Shown here: positions 24,545 to 32,673 of the stretch, in pieces | How positions within the stretch are numbered: the stretch's first letter is position 1 | Layout of the letters: each line of letters begins with the position of its first letter | Source: Amycolatopsis sp. 195334CR | GTDB taxonomy: Bacteria; Actinomycetota; Actinomycetes; Mycobacteriales; Pseudonocardiaceae | Assembly: GCF_017309385.1 (NCBI RefSeq) | Contig: NZ_JAFJMJ010000001.1 | Coordinates: 1,612,001-1,676,000 of the forward strand | Length of the DNA stretch: 64,000 bases | Direction of reading: 5' to 3' | Notes under the pieces: generated by a model | Databases searched by the model: none | The model's input: the letters and a program-made list of their open reading frames with translations, nothing else | What the model was told of the DNA's origin: nothing | Translations under genes and position numbers: made by a program

Positions 24545-25591
24545 ATGACCGGCACGATGCGCCCGCAGGACCTGATCGACTCGCCCGTGGTCGACCCGGC
24601 CGGAACCAAAATCGGCAAGGTGGGCACGGTCTACCTCTCGGATGACACGCACCAGCCGGAGTGGGTGACGGTGAAAACCGGGCTGTTCGGCCACCGCGAG
24701 AGCTTCGTCCCGCTCAGCGGCGCGGACCTGGCGAACGACGGCCTCCACGTGCAGGTGGACAAGGAACAGGTGACCGACGCGCCGCAGATCGACGCGGACG
24801 GGCACCTGTCCCCCGAGGACAGTGGTGAGCTGTACCGCTACTACGGCCTGCCGATGCAGCGCGACCGCGCGAACCAGGACCACGCCGACCGGCAGCAGCG
24901 CGGTGAGCAGGCCGCGATGGGCGGCGTGGCGGGCACCGCGGGCATGGCGGCGGGCAAGCGCGGCACGTCCGACAAGCGCATGGCCGACGAGCACGACCGC
25001 TCGGCGATGACCGGCGACCGGTCCAAGATGGCCGGTGACGCGGGCCGATCCGATAAGGCCGGCATGGCCGGTGACGCGGGCCGATCCGATAAGGCCGGCA
25101 TGGCCGGTGACGCGGGCCGGTCCGGCAAGCCTGGCGTGGCCGAGGGCGGCCAGGCCGGGATGGCCGGCAAGCAGGGCGCAGCCGGTGGCAAGCACGAGCA
25201 GCGCGAGGCCAAGCACCGCGGCGGCGAGGAGATGATCCGGTCCGAGGAGCGGTTCAACGTCGGCACCGAAGAGGTCGAGACCGGGCACGTGCGCCTGCGC
25301 AAGTACGTGGTCACCGAGGAGCAGCAGGTCTCCGTGCCGGTGAGCCACGAGGAGGTGCGGATCGAGCGCGAGCCGATCACCGACGGCGAGCCGGGCGGCG
25401 CCAAGATCGGCGAGGCCGAGCAGGACGTGGTGCTGCACGCCGAGAAACCCGTGGTGCGCAAGGAAGCCGTGCCGGTGGAGCGGGTGCGCCTCGGCACCGA
25501 GAGGGTGACCGAGACCGAAACCGTCTCCGGTGAACTCCGCAAGGAGCAGATCGAGATCGACGACGACACCAAGCACCGGAAGAACCGCTGA
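24545..25591 (+). CDS. PRC-barrel and DUF2382 stress-type protein with tandem repeats
   Basis: Cytoplasmic protein of 348 residues. Residues about 5-80 are a PRC barrel (LIDSPVVDPAGTKIGKVGTV, WVTVKTGLFGHRESFVPL). Residues about 230-340 are a DUF2382/YsnF-type domain with charged beta strands (EERFNVGTEEVETGHVRLRK). Between them is a disordered Gly/Ala/Lys/Asp linker with three 12-residue repeats MAGDAGRSDKAG (residues 162-197). Proteins of this layout are linked to osmotic and general stress in actinobacteria, without a known reaction. AAAGGAAG precedes the ATG. The 162-bp gap before it (24383-24544) is AT-richer than the surroundings and probably holds an alternative-sigma promoter that I cannot define. 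Confidence 0.8.
   Translation: MTGTMRPQDLIDSPVVDPAGTKIGKVGTVYLSDDTHQPEWVTVKTGLFGHRESFVPLSGADLANDGLHVQVDKEQVTDAPQIDADGHLSPEDSGELYRYYGLPMQRDRANQDHADRQQRGEQAAMGGVAGTAGMAAGKRGTSDKRMADEHDRSAMTGDRSKMAGDAGRSDKAGMAGDAGRSDKAGMAGDAGRSGKPGVAEGGQAGMAGKQGAAGGKHEQREAKHRGGEEMIRSEERFNVGTEEVETGHVRLRKYVVTEEQQVSVPVSHEEVRIEREPITDGEPGGAKIGEAEQDVVLHAEKPVVRKEAVPVERVRLGTERVTETETVSGELRKEQIEIDDDTKHRKNR
25028..25135 (+). repeat. 36-bp tandem repeat, three copies
   Basis: Units at 25028-25063 and 25064-25099 are identical; the third, 25100-25135, differs at a few positions in its second half. The repeat is in frame inside the DUF2382 gene and codes for a flexible charged linker. Confidence 0.9.
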
Positions 25592-25599
25592 AGCCAGGT

Positions 25600-25628
25600 C
25601 GTGGGTGCCCGTGCCCCGGGCACCCACG
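25600..25628. terminator. bidirectional hairpin between convergent genes
   Basis: CGTGGGTGCCC (25600-25610) pairs perfectly with GGGCACCCACG (25618-25628) around a 7-nt loop, between the stops of the DUF2382 gene (25591) and the FAD-linked oxidase (25634). Confidence 0.85.
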
Positions 25629-25633
25629 GCCGT

Positions 25634-27259
25634 TCACCGCGGCAGCAGCTTGCCCGGATTCATGATGCCGGTCGGGTCCACCGCGGATTTCGCCGCGGCG
25701 AGCACGGAAAGCCCGATCTCCCCGATTTCGGTGCCGAGATAGGGCGCGTGGTCCATGCCGACGGCGTGGTGGTGCGAGATCGTGCCCAAGCCGGCGATCG
25801 CCTCACAGGCCGCATTCTTCGCCCGTTGCCATTGTCCTTCCGGGTCCTCGTCGGACCGCGCGGCGAGCAGGGTGAAATACAGCGACGCGCCCGTTTCGTA
25901 GGCGTGCGAAATGTGGCACATCACCACCGAGGAATCGAACGCCTTACGCAGCGCCGACCGCACCGCGTCCCGCAGTTCGTCCAATGAGGACCAGTGCGCG
26001 GCGGTTTCCAGCGTCTCCACGCACACGCCGAGGTCGAGCAGCGCGTCCCGCTGGCGCGGCCCGTTGAACCGCCCCTTGCGCCACGACTCCCCCGCGGTCC
26101 GGCCGAGCGAACGCCCGCCCGCGGCCCGCACCATCCGCACGGTCTCCCCGCGCCGCAGAGCGATCTCCCTGGTGGACTGCGCTTCCCAGCCGAGGATCAG
26201 CAGGCAGGGCGCGGTGATCCCGCGTGCCTTCAGGTAGCGCTTCACCAGCGCGGTCTTCCAGCCGCCGCTCAGCGACAGCGAAACCTCGGTCTCGTCCTCA
26301 TCGGACAACCTCGTCACGTCCGCCAGCGCACCCGCCTGCGCCAGCCGCCGCACCAGCGCGGAGGCCGTCTCCCAGCCGTCCAGCACGAAGCCCTCGTACC
26401 GGCGGACCTCCGGCACCGGCCGGACCCGGACCCCGACCTCGGTCAGCACCCCGAGCGCGCCCTCGCTGCCCACGGCGAGCTGCCGCAGGTCCGGCCCGGC
26501 CGCCGAAGCCGGGGCGACGCCGAGGCGCCACTGCCCGCTCGGCGTGGCCAGCCGCACGCCGGTGACCATGTCCTCGAACCGCCCGTACCCGCTCGACGCC
26601 TGCCCGGCGGAGCGCGTCGCGGCGAACCCGCCGATGGTGGCGCGCTCGTGGGACTGCGGGATGTGGCCGAGGGTGAAACCGTGCTCGGCCAGCAGTTCCT
26701 CGGCCTGCGGTCCGCGCACCCCGGCCTGCAGCACGGCGATCCGGGACACCGGGTCGACCGAGACCAGCCGGTCCAACCGCACCAGGTCGAGCACGATCAC
26801 CGCGGCCTTGTCCCCGCGCACCGCTCGCACGCCCCCGACCACCGAGGTGCCACCGCCGAAGGGCACCACCGCGACGTCGAACCGCACGCACACGTCGAGC
26901 ACGCGCTGCACCTCGTCCGGGTCCGCGGGCAGCACCACCGCGTCCGGCACCGGCAACTCGCCGGGGTGGCGCCGGTGCAGCAGGTCCAGATAGGACAACC
27001 CGCCCGAACGGCCCAGCCGCTCCGCACGCTCCGTTTGCACGTGCGCCGAGCCGACCACCTCGCTCAGCGCTGCCCGCGCCGCCGCTGCCAGCGAAGATTC
27101 TGGGACGGACAGTCCGGAGGCCGGAACGACCGGTGCGGGAGCACCCGGATTCCCGATACGCTCGGTGAGCCAGCGCATCGCCTTCGCCGGGAGGTGTGCC
27201 GCGTCCGAGCCTTCGGGCGTCCACGCACCCCGCAGGCGGTGGTCAACTAGTTCACTCAC
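25634..27259 (-). CDS. FAD-linked oxidase, alkyldihydroxyacetonephosphate synthase-like
   Basis: Flavoprotein of 541 residues in the VAO/PCMH family. The FAD-binding core is VVPFGGGTSVVGGVR and SHERATIGGFAATRSAGQASSGYG; the C-terminal part includes GWEAQSTREIALRR, HISHAYETGASLYFTLLA and ISHHHAVGMDHAPYLG, resembling alkyl-DHAP synthase, where the histidine run is catalytic. Actinobacterial members are not proven to make ether lipids; some may oxidise other hydroxy acids. It starts with GTG at 27259. It is divergent from a TetR-glpD operon, which fits a glycerol/DHAP-phosphate lipid role. CACACT lies 6 nt upstream as a possible leaderless -10. Confidence 0.82.
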   Translation of the reverse strand: MSELVDHRLRGAWTPEGSDAAHLPAKAMRWLTERIGNPGAPAPVVPASGLSVPESSLAAAARAALSEVVGSAHVQTERAERLGRSGGLSYLDLLHRRHPGELPVPDAVVLPADPDEVQRVLDVCVRFDVAVVPFGGGTSVVGGVRAVRGDKAAVIVLDLVRLDRLVSVDPVSRIAVLQAGVRGPQAEELLAEHGFTLGHIPQSHERATIGGFAATRSAGQASSGYGRFEDMVTGVRLATPSGQWRLGVAPASAAGPDLRQLAVGSEGALGVLTEVGVRVRPVPEVRRYEGFVLDGWETASALVRRLAQAGALADVTRLSDEDETEVSLSLSGGWKTALVKRYLKARGITAPCLLILGWEAQSTREIALRRGETVRMVRAAGGRSLGRTAGESWRKGRFNGPRQRDALLDLGVCVETLETAAHWSSLDELRDAVRSALRKAFDSSVVMCHISHAYETGASLYFTLLAARSDEDPEGQWQRAKNAACEAIAGLGTISHHHAVGMDHAPYLGTEIGEIGLSVLAAAKSAVDPTGIMNPGKLLPR

Positions 27260-27262
27260 CGG

Positions 27263-27268
27263 TATAGT
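27263..27268 (+). promoter_or_regulatory. leaderless -10 hexamer TATAGT of the TetR-glpD operon
   Basis: TATAGT ends 7 nt before the ATG at 27276. Only 16 bp separate the two divergent start codons, so the two promoters must overlap face to face and are probably regulated as one unit. Confidence 0.6.
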
Positions 27269-27275
27269 GTGACAT

Positions 27276-27920
27276 ATGCCTGTCGAACGTAACATAACCG
27301 CAGCTCGCGGCGCTTCGGCACTCGCCGACACCCGCAACCGGCAGGCCGCCACCCGCGTTTCCGATGACGTGCTGCTCGACGCCGCGCGTGAGTGCGTGCT
27401 CGCCGCCGGTGTGCGCCGCACCACGCTCGCCGAGATCGCCCGCACCGCCAAGGTCAGCCGGATGACGCTGTACCGGCGGTTCCCCGACGTCCGCAGCGTG
27501 CTGACCGCGCTGATGACCCGCGAGTTCGGCGCCCTGCTGCAGGGCGCGAGCGCGCGTGGCGCCACGGCGGAGACCGCGCGCGGCAGACTGGTCGAAAGCG
27601 CGGTCGAGGCCGTGCGCGCGCTGGCCGCCGACCCGCTCATGCGCACGGTGCTCGACGTCGACGCCGAACTGATGCTGCCCTACATCGTCGAACGCCTCGG
27701 CGGCACGCAGCGGCTGGCCGAGCAGGTGATCACCGCCCTGCTCGCGGCGGGCTGGTCCGACGGCACCATCCGCCGCGGGGAAACCGACGCCCAGGTGCGC
27801 ACGGTGCTGCTGGTGGTCCAGTCCTTCGTGCTTTCGCTGCGGCCCGCGACGGCCGATGTGGACGAGGACGCGTTGCTCGGCGAGTTCCGGCACCTGCTCG
27901 ACGCGGCGCTTCGCCCATGA
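27276..27920 (+). CDS. TetR-family regulator of the glpD operon
   Basis: Repressor of 214 residues. An N-terminal extension of about 28 residues precedes the helix-turn-helix (VLLDAARECVLAAGVRRTTL, then AKVSRMTLYRRFPDVRSVL). The C-terminal ligand domain contains MRTVLDVDAELMLPYIVERL. It is the first gene of an operon with glpD (ATGA overlap) and faces the FAD-linked oxidase, so it most likely controls both through the 16-bp shared gap. The ligand is unknown; glycerol 3-phosphate or a lipid-derived compound is possible. Confidence 0.82.
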   Translation: MPVERNITAARGASALADTRNRQAATRVSDDVLLDAARECVLAAGVRRTTLAEIARTAKVSRMTLYRRFPDVRSVLTALMTREFGALLQGASARGATAETARGRLVESAVEAVRALAADPLMRTVLDVDAELMLPYIVERLGGTQRLAEQVITALLAAGWSDGTIRRGETDAQVRTVLLVVQSFVLSLRPATADVDEDALLGEFRHLLDAALRP

Positions 27921-29452
27921 ACTCGGCTTCCCTCAACGCCGCGCGGCGCGAAGCCGAGCTGGCGCGGGTGGCCGGTGGCGAGCGGGTCGACCTCGCGGTG
28001 ATCGGCGGCGGGGTGACCGGCGCGGGCATCGCGCTGGACGCCGCCGCGCGCGGGCTGTCGGTGGTCCTGCTCGAAGCGAACGACCTGGCCCACGGCACCT
28101 CGCGCTGGTCGAGCAAGCTGGTCCACGGTGGACTGCGGTACCTCGCCAAGGGCGATTTCGCGCTGGCACACGAGAGCGCGGTCGAACGCGGCATCATGAT
28201 GACCGTCACCGCGCCCCACCTGACGCGGACGCTGCCGCAGCTCTTCCCGTTGCACACCACGACTTCGCGGGCCCAGCAGGGGGTGATCGCGGCCGGGTTG
28301 CAGGCCGGGGACGTGCTCCGCCGGATCACCCGCACGCCGGGACGCGTGCTGCCGCGCCCGCGCACGATCACCCGGCACGAAGCGCTCGCGCTGACCCCGG
28401 GGCTGCGGCGCAACGGCCTGCGTGGCGCGCTGCTGTCGTTCGACGGCGCGCTCACCGACGACGCGCGGCTGGTGGTGGCGCTGGCGCGCACCGCCGCGTC
28501 GTACGGCGCGCGGATCCTGACCAGAGTGCGGGCGCACCAGGTGCTGGCCGATCGGGTCCGGGCGACGGACGAGCTGACCGGGCAGGCGCTGGAGGTCCAG
28601 GCGCGGCAGGTGATCAACGCGACCGGGGTGTGGGCGGGTTCGCTGGTCGATTCGGTGCGGTTGCGCCCGTCGCGCGGCTCGCACCTGATCCTGCGCGGCG
28701 AGGCGGCGGGCACCAGCGTCAGCTCGGTGATGATCGGGGTGCCCGGGGAGACCAACCGGTTCGTCTTCCTGCTGCCCCAACCGGACGGCAACGTCTACTT
28801 GGGACTGACTGACGAACCGGTCGACGGCCCGATCCCCGAGGTGCCCACCGTTCCCGAGTCCGATGTGGACTTCCTGCTGGAGGTCGCCTCGTCAGCACTG
28901 GCGCGACGGCTGACCACCGCCGACGTGATCGGGCGGTTCGCCGGCCTGCGCCCGCTGATCTCGGCCGGTGGGCGGAGCGCGGACCTGTCCCGCAAGCACG
29001 CCGTGCTGCGCTCACCGGACGGCGTGCTCACCGTGGTCGGCGGCAAGCTGACCACGTACCGCCGCATGGCCGCCGACGCGGTCGACGCGGCGGGGTTGCC
29101 CGCGGGCCCGTCCACCACGCACGAGCTCCCCCTGATCGGCGCGGCGCCGCGGTCGCGTTTGTCTACTGTGGACGCCCCGCGGCGGCTGATCCTGAAGTAC
29201 GGCACGGAAGCCCCGCGCATCGCGGCCATCGGCGAACTCGACCCGGCGCTGGCCGCCCCGGTCGCACCCGGCAGCGAGATCACCGGCGCGGAGGTCGTCT
29301 GGGCGATCCGGCACGAAGGCGCACTGGACGTCTCGGACGTCCTGGAGCGGCGGACGCGCCTGAGCCTGGTCCCGGCGGATGCCGAGGCTGCGAGGGAGCA
29401 CGTCGCCGACCTGGTCACCCGCTCCCTGCGGGGCCTGCCCACCCCCACCTGA
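27917..29452 (+). CDS. glpD: glycerol-3-phosphate dehydrogenase/oxidase
   Basis: FAD-dependent enzyme of 511 residues oxidising glycerol 3-phosphate to dihydroxyacetone phosphate at the membrane. Seen: the dinucleotide motif VIGGGVTGAGIALDAAARGL (about 26-45), the FAD signature GTSRWSSKLVHGGLRYL, INATGVWAG in the middle, GGKLTTYRRMA, and the C-terminal helical DAO_C domain (VVWAIRHEGALDVSDVLERR). ATG 27917 overlaps the TetR stop. Downstream lies a cluster of hairpins rather than a simple terminator. Together with the divergent oxidase it points to glycerolipid metabolism. Confidence 0.9.
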   Translation: MNSASLNAARREAELARVAGGERVDLAVIGGGVTGAGIALDAAARGLSVVLLEANDLAHGTSRWSSKLVHGGLRYLAKGDFALAHESAVERGIMMTVTAPHLTRTLPQLFPLHTTTSRAQQGVIAAGLQAGDVLRRITRTPGRVLPRPRTITRHEALALTPGLRRNGLRGALLSFDGALTDDARLVVALARTAASYGARILTRVRAHQVLADRVRATDELTGQALEVQARQVINATGVWAGSLVDSVRLRPSRGSHLILRGEAAGTSVSSVMIGVPGETNRFVFLLPQPDGNVYLGLTDEPVDGPIPEVPTVPESDVDFLLEVASSALARRLTTADVIGRFAGLRPLISAGGRSADLSRKHAVLRSPDGVLTVVGGKLTTYRRMAADAVDAAGLPAGPSTTHELPLIGAAPRSRLSTVDAPRRLILKYGTEAPRIAAIGELDPALAAPVAPGSEITGAEVVWAIRHEGALDVSDVLERRTRLSLVPADAEAAREHVADLVTRSLRGLPTPT

Positions 29453-29499
29453 CCTCCTGCCGAGGGCCCGCCGCATGGCCACTCCGGCAGCCGCCACCG

Positions 29500-29556
29500 A
29501 TGTCACGAATGTGGCTTTCGAGACGCCACACGTCTCGAAAGCCACATTCGTGACAT
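29500..29556. repeat. perfect 26-bp inverted repeat containing the AGCCACA unit
   Basis: The arms 29500-29525 and 29531-29556 are exact reverse complements with only 5 nt (CCACA) between. Each arm includes the unit CGAA-TGTGGCT-TTCG or its complement. It starts 48 bp after glpD and could end its transcript, but the stem is much longer than needed for a terminator. Confidence 0.9.
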
Positions 29557-29615
29557 GGCCGCCGCCCCGCCGCATGCCGCGCCGTGCCGCACCGTCCGCC
29601 GCTGCCCTGCCCCGT

Positions 29616-29638
29616 GCTGTGAAAGCCACATTCACAGC
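29616..29638. repeat. AGCCACA-loop hairpin unit
   Basis: GCTGTGAA and TTCACAGC, 8-bp perfect arms, flank the 7-nt loop AGCCACA (29624-29630). Confidence 0.85.
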
Positions 29639-29645
29639 CGATTCC

Positions 29646-29668
29646 GCAGTGAAAGCCACATTCACTGC
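29646..29668. repeat. AGCCACA-loop hairpin unit
   Basis: GCAGTGAA and TTCACTGC flank AGCCACA (29654-29660). The 23-bp unit is identical to the one at 47387-47409, 18 kb away. Confidence 0.85.
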
Positions 29669-29752
29669 ACCCCGCCCGGATCACGCCTGGTAAGCACCCC
29701 GCCCCCTTGGGTAAATTTGACGAGGCGTTGGGTTTTTGCAACAGTATGTTCC

Positions 29753-30022
29753 ATGAGTCCGGTCAGACGTGGCAAAGAGCTGCCGATACACAACCGGCTC
29801 CAGGTGTTGCGGGCGGAGCGCGGGATGAGCCGCGCGCAGCTCGCGGAGGCGGTGGAGGTGAATCCGCAGACCATCGGCGCGCTCGAGCGGGGCGACCACT
29901 ATCCCAGCCTCGACCTGGCGTTCCGGCTCTGCGACGTGTTCGGCCTGCCGGTCGAAGCGGTGTTCAACCGGCAGCCGTTCACCCCGCTGTCCACGCAGGT
30001 CTATTCAAGGGAGACCCCATGA
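29753..30022 (+). CDS. small XRE-family regulator
   Basis: DNA-binding protein of 89 residues with a single Cro/CI helix-turn-helix: NRLQVLRAERGMSRAQLAEA, then VNPQTIGALERGDHYPSLDL and AFRLCDVFGLPVEAVF. It resembles the small regulators that precede membrane-protein/ABC operons in Gram-positive bacteria. The ATG lies in an AT-rich stretch with CAGTAT 5 nt upstream, so it is probably leaderless. It overlaps the membrane protein gene by 4 bp (ATGA) and likely represses its own four-gene operon. Confidence 0.85.
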   Translation: MSPVRRGKELPIHNRLQVLRAERGMSRAQLAEAVEVNPQTIGALERGDHYPSLDLAFRLCDVFGLPVEAVFNRQPFTPLSTQVYSRETP

Positions 30023-30579
30023 CCTCACTGCGCGAACGCTTCAGCGCGTCGTGGGAGAAACAGCTCGAAATCCAGGAGCGCAAGGAAAGCGACCGCGCGC
30101 GGATGCTGCCCCGGTGGCGCACCCGCGCCCACCGCCGCCGGTTCACCGTGGTGATGCTGGCGGGCAACCTGGTCATCATCGGCGCGGCGGCGACCGTGCA
30201 CCGCGAGAACTGGTGGCTCTTCGCCGGGCTGTGGTTCGGCGGGTTCGCGGTGTGGATGACCGGGTTCGTCCTGCTGCGCATCCTCACCGGCCGGATGAGC
30301 ACCGCCTTCTCCGCCCTGCTCGACGAGCGCGAGCGCGAGTGGCGCCACCGCGTCAACTACGTGGGCTACCAGGCCATGTTCTTCGTGATCATCGTCGCCT
30401 TCGCCTACCTGATGGTGGTCAACGGCACCACGAACGCGGCCTACCGGGGCGCGATGATGCTGGCCGCGCTGATGGTGCTCGGCTCCTCCGTGCCCACCCT
30501 CGTCCTCGGCTGGTCCCTGCCCGACGACGACCCAGAAGACTTCATCGAACCGGCTCCCGGGGAGGAAACCGATGCCTGA
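30019..30579 (+). CDS. four-helix membrane protein of unknown function
   Basis: Protein of 186 residues with a positively charged cytoplasmic N-terminus (RWRTRAHRRRF) and four predicted membrane helices near residues 41-61, 66-88, 115-136 and 145-165, followed by an acidic tail. I do not recognise the family. It is coupled on both sides, to the XRE gene (ATGA) and to the ABC ATPase (8-bp overlap), so it may be a sensor or accessory subunit of the exporter. The helix pairing resembles small proteins found beside XRE regulators in Firmicutes. Confidence 0.7.
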   Translation: MTSLRERFSASWEKQLEIQERKESDRARMLPRWRTRAHRRRFTVVMLAGNLVIIGAAATVHRENWWLFAGLWFGGFAVWMTGFVLLRILTGRMSTAFSALLDEREREWRHRVNYVGYQAMFFVIIVAFAYLMVVNGTTNAAYRGAMMLAALMVLGSSVPTLVLGWSLPDDDPEDFIEPAPGEETDA

Positions 30580-31477
30580 AAACCGGCTGGAGATCGACGG
30601 CGTCTCCAAGCGATTCGGCGACCTGGTCGCCCTCGACCAGGTCAGCTTCGACGTGCGCGGCGAGCTGTTCGGCTTCGTCGGCAGCAACGGCGCCGGCAAG
30701 ACCACCACCATGCGCATCGTGCTCGGCGTGCTGGCCGCCGACGCCGGGCAGGTCCGCTTCGGCGGCACCCCGGTCGACCACCAGACCCGCACCCGGATCG
30801 GCTACATGCCCGAGGAACGCGGGCTGTACCCGAAGATGAAGGTGCTCGACCAGCTGGTCTACCTGGCCCGGCTGCACGGCATGAGCACCGACGAGGCGCA
30901 CACCAGCGCGCAGAGCTGGATCGACCGGCTCGGCCTCAAGGAGCGTCGCGCCGAAGAGGTCGAAAAGCTCAGCCTCGGCAACCAGCAGCGCGTTCAGCTC
31001 GCCGCCGCGCTGGTGCACGATCCGGCGGTGCTGGTGCTGGACGAACCGTTCTCCGGCCTGGACCCGATCGCGGTGGACGTGATGAGCGACGTGCTCAAGG
31101 AAAAGGCGGCCGCCGGGGTGCCGGTGGTGTTCTCCAGCCACCAGCTCGACCTGGTGGAGCGGCTGTGCGACCGCGTCGGCATCATCCGCGGCGGGCGCAT
31201 GGTGGCCACCGGCTCGGTGGACCGGCTGACCGCCGACGCCGCCACCCGCCTGCGCGTCACCGCGCCACGGGCCCAGCCCGGCTGGGCGGCCGCGATCCCC
31301 GGCGTCCGCGTCCTGAGCGAGGGCACCACCACCGAACTGGAACTCGAACCGGGCGCCGACGACCAGGCGGTGCTCACCACCGCGCTCGCCACCGGTCCGG
31401 TCACCGGGTTCAGCAGGCACCAGCCGTCGCTGACCGAACTGTTCCGCAACGTCGTCACCGAGGAGAAGGCCCGATGA
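30572..31477 (+). CDS. ABC transporter ATP-binding protein (NatA-like)
   Basis: ATPase subunit of 301 residues. Walker A is GSNGAGKTT (about 37-45), the signature is LSLGNQQRVQ, in place of the usual LSGGQ, Walker B is VLVLDEPFSGLDP, and the switch histidine is in SSHQLDLVE. The C-terminal 75 residues form the extra domain seen in exporter ATPases with DUF4162. It works with the permease encoded directly downstream (ATGA overlap). Likely role: export of Na+, drugs or peptides; NatA-like by architecture. Confidence 0.88.
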   Translation: MPENRLEIDGVSKRFGDLVALDQVSFDVRGELFGFVGSNGAGKTTTMRIVLGVLAADAGQVRFGGTPVDHQTRTRIGYMPEERGLYPKMKVLDQLVYLARLHGMSTDEAHTSAQSWIDRLGLKERRAEEVEKLSLGNQQRVQLAAALVHDPAVLVLDEPFSGLDPIAVDVMSDVLKEKAAAGVPVVFSSHQLDLVERLCDRVGIIRGGRMVATGSVDRLTADAATRLRVTAPRAQPGWAAAIPGVRVLSEGTTTELELEPGADDQAVLTTALATGPVTGFSRHQPSLTELFRNVVTEEKAR

Positions 31478-32673
31478 ACCCCACCCGCTCGGCCGGCGGC
31501 TTCACCGCGGTCCGGCTGGTCGCCCAGCGCGAGCTGAACACCCGGCTGCGCACCAGGTCCTTCGTCATCGGCACCGTGCTGATCCTGGCCTTCCTCGGCG
31601 GGTACGTGCTGTTGCAGGCCTCGCTGTTCAGCAGCGCGGACAAGCAGTCGGTCGGCCTCGCCGGGCAGACCGCGAGCATCGCGGACACCTTGAAGCAGCA
31701 GGGAACCGCGCTCGGCGAGGAGATCGAGACAGTCACCGTGACCGATCTCGGCGAGGCCCGCAAGCAGGTCGAGAACGGCGACCTCGACGCCGTGCTCACC
31801 GGCAGCCGCGCCGACCTCCAGGTGCTGGTGAAGACCGAGCTGGACCCGCAGCTCGGCGCCATCCTGAACCAGATCGCGCAGAACGAGGTCCTCGGCGGGG
31901 TGCTGGCCCAGGCGGTCGACGACCCGGAGCAGGTGCTGGCCACCGTGCAGGCCACCACGGTCAAGGTGGAGCAGCTCGAACAGCCCGATCCCGAACGCGG
32001 TCAGCGCATGGCCATCGGCCTGGCCATGGTCGTGCTGCTCTACATGAGCATCACCACCTACGGCTCGATGGTGGCCCAGGGCGTGGTCGAGGAGAAGTCC
32101 AGCCGGGTGGTGGAGATCCTGCTGTCCACCGTCCGCCCGTGGCAGCTGCTGCTCGGCAAGGTCATCGGCCTCGGCCTGGTCGGCCTGGTGCAGTTGCTCA
32201 TCCTGGCCGGGGCCGCGCTGGCGATGACCACGATCTCCGGCGTGATCACCCTGTCCGGCGTGGCCACCGGCACCATTCTCTGGGGTCTGCTCTGGTACCT
32301 GCTCGGCTTCTTCCTCTACGCCACCATCTTCGCCGCCGCCGGCGCGCTGGTGTCGCGGCAGGAGGACATGCAGTCGACAATGATGCCGGTGACCATGGTG
32401 CTGCTGATCGGCTTCCTGGTCGGCTTCAACGTGCTCATCCAGGACCCGGAGAGCGGCCTGGCCGCGGCGCTCTCCCTGGTGCCGCTGCTCTCGCCGGTGC
32501 TGATGCCGGGCCGGATCGCCGCGGGCGTGGTGTCCGGCTGGGAGGTCGCGCTGGCGCTGGTGCTCACCGTGGCCGCGGTGGCGCTGTTCACCTGGCTGGG
32601 CGGCAAGATCTACCGCAACGCGGTGCTCCGCACCGGCAGCCGGGTCAAGCTGGCCGACGCGCTCAGGGGCTGA
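31474..32673 (+). CDS. ABC-2 type permease (NatB-like)
   Basis: Membrane subunit of 399 residues. One N-terminal helix (SFVIGTVLILAFLGGYVLL) is followed by a large outside domain (about residues 50-165) and then five or six helices from about 175 onward, including VVEEKSSRVVEILLSTVRPW, the conserved coupling segment of the NatB/ABC-2 family. Pairs with the upstream ATPase. Its 3' end overlaps the convergent photolyase gene by 11 bp. Confidence 0.86.
   Translation: MNPTRSAGGFTAVRLVAQRELNTRLRTRSFVIGTVLILAFLGGYVLLQASLFSSADKQSVGLAGQTASIADTLKQQGTALGEEIETVTVTDLGEARKQVENGDLDAVLTGSRADLQVLVKTELDPQLGAILNQIAQNEVLGGVLAQAVDDPEQVLATVQATTVKVEQLEQPDPERGQRMAIGLAMVVLLYMSITTYGSMVAQGVVEEKSSRVVEILLSTVRPWQLLLGKVIGLGLVGLVQLLILAGAALAMTTISGVITLSGVATGTILWGLLWYLLGFFLYATIFAAAGALVSRQEDMQSTMMPVTMVLLIGFLVGFNVLIQDPESGLAAALSLVPLLSPVLMPGRIAAGVVSGWEVALALVLTVAAVALFTWLGGKIYRNAVLRTGSRVKLADALRG

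Larger units (their letters stand above)
29453..29752. other. intergenic region rich in hairpin repeats
   Basis: The 300 bp after glpD holds no gene. It contains one perfect 26-bp-stem hairpin (29500-29556), two smaller hairpins with the shared AGCCACA loop (29616-29638 and 29646-29668), and at its right end the AT-rich promoter of the XRE gene, with TTGACG (29717-29722) and CAGTAT (29742-29747). Confidence 0.75.
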
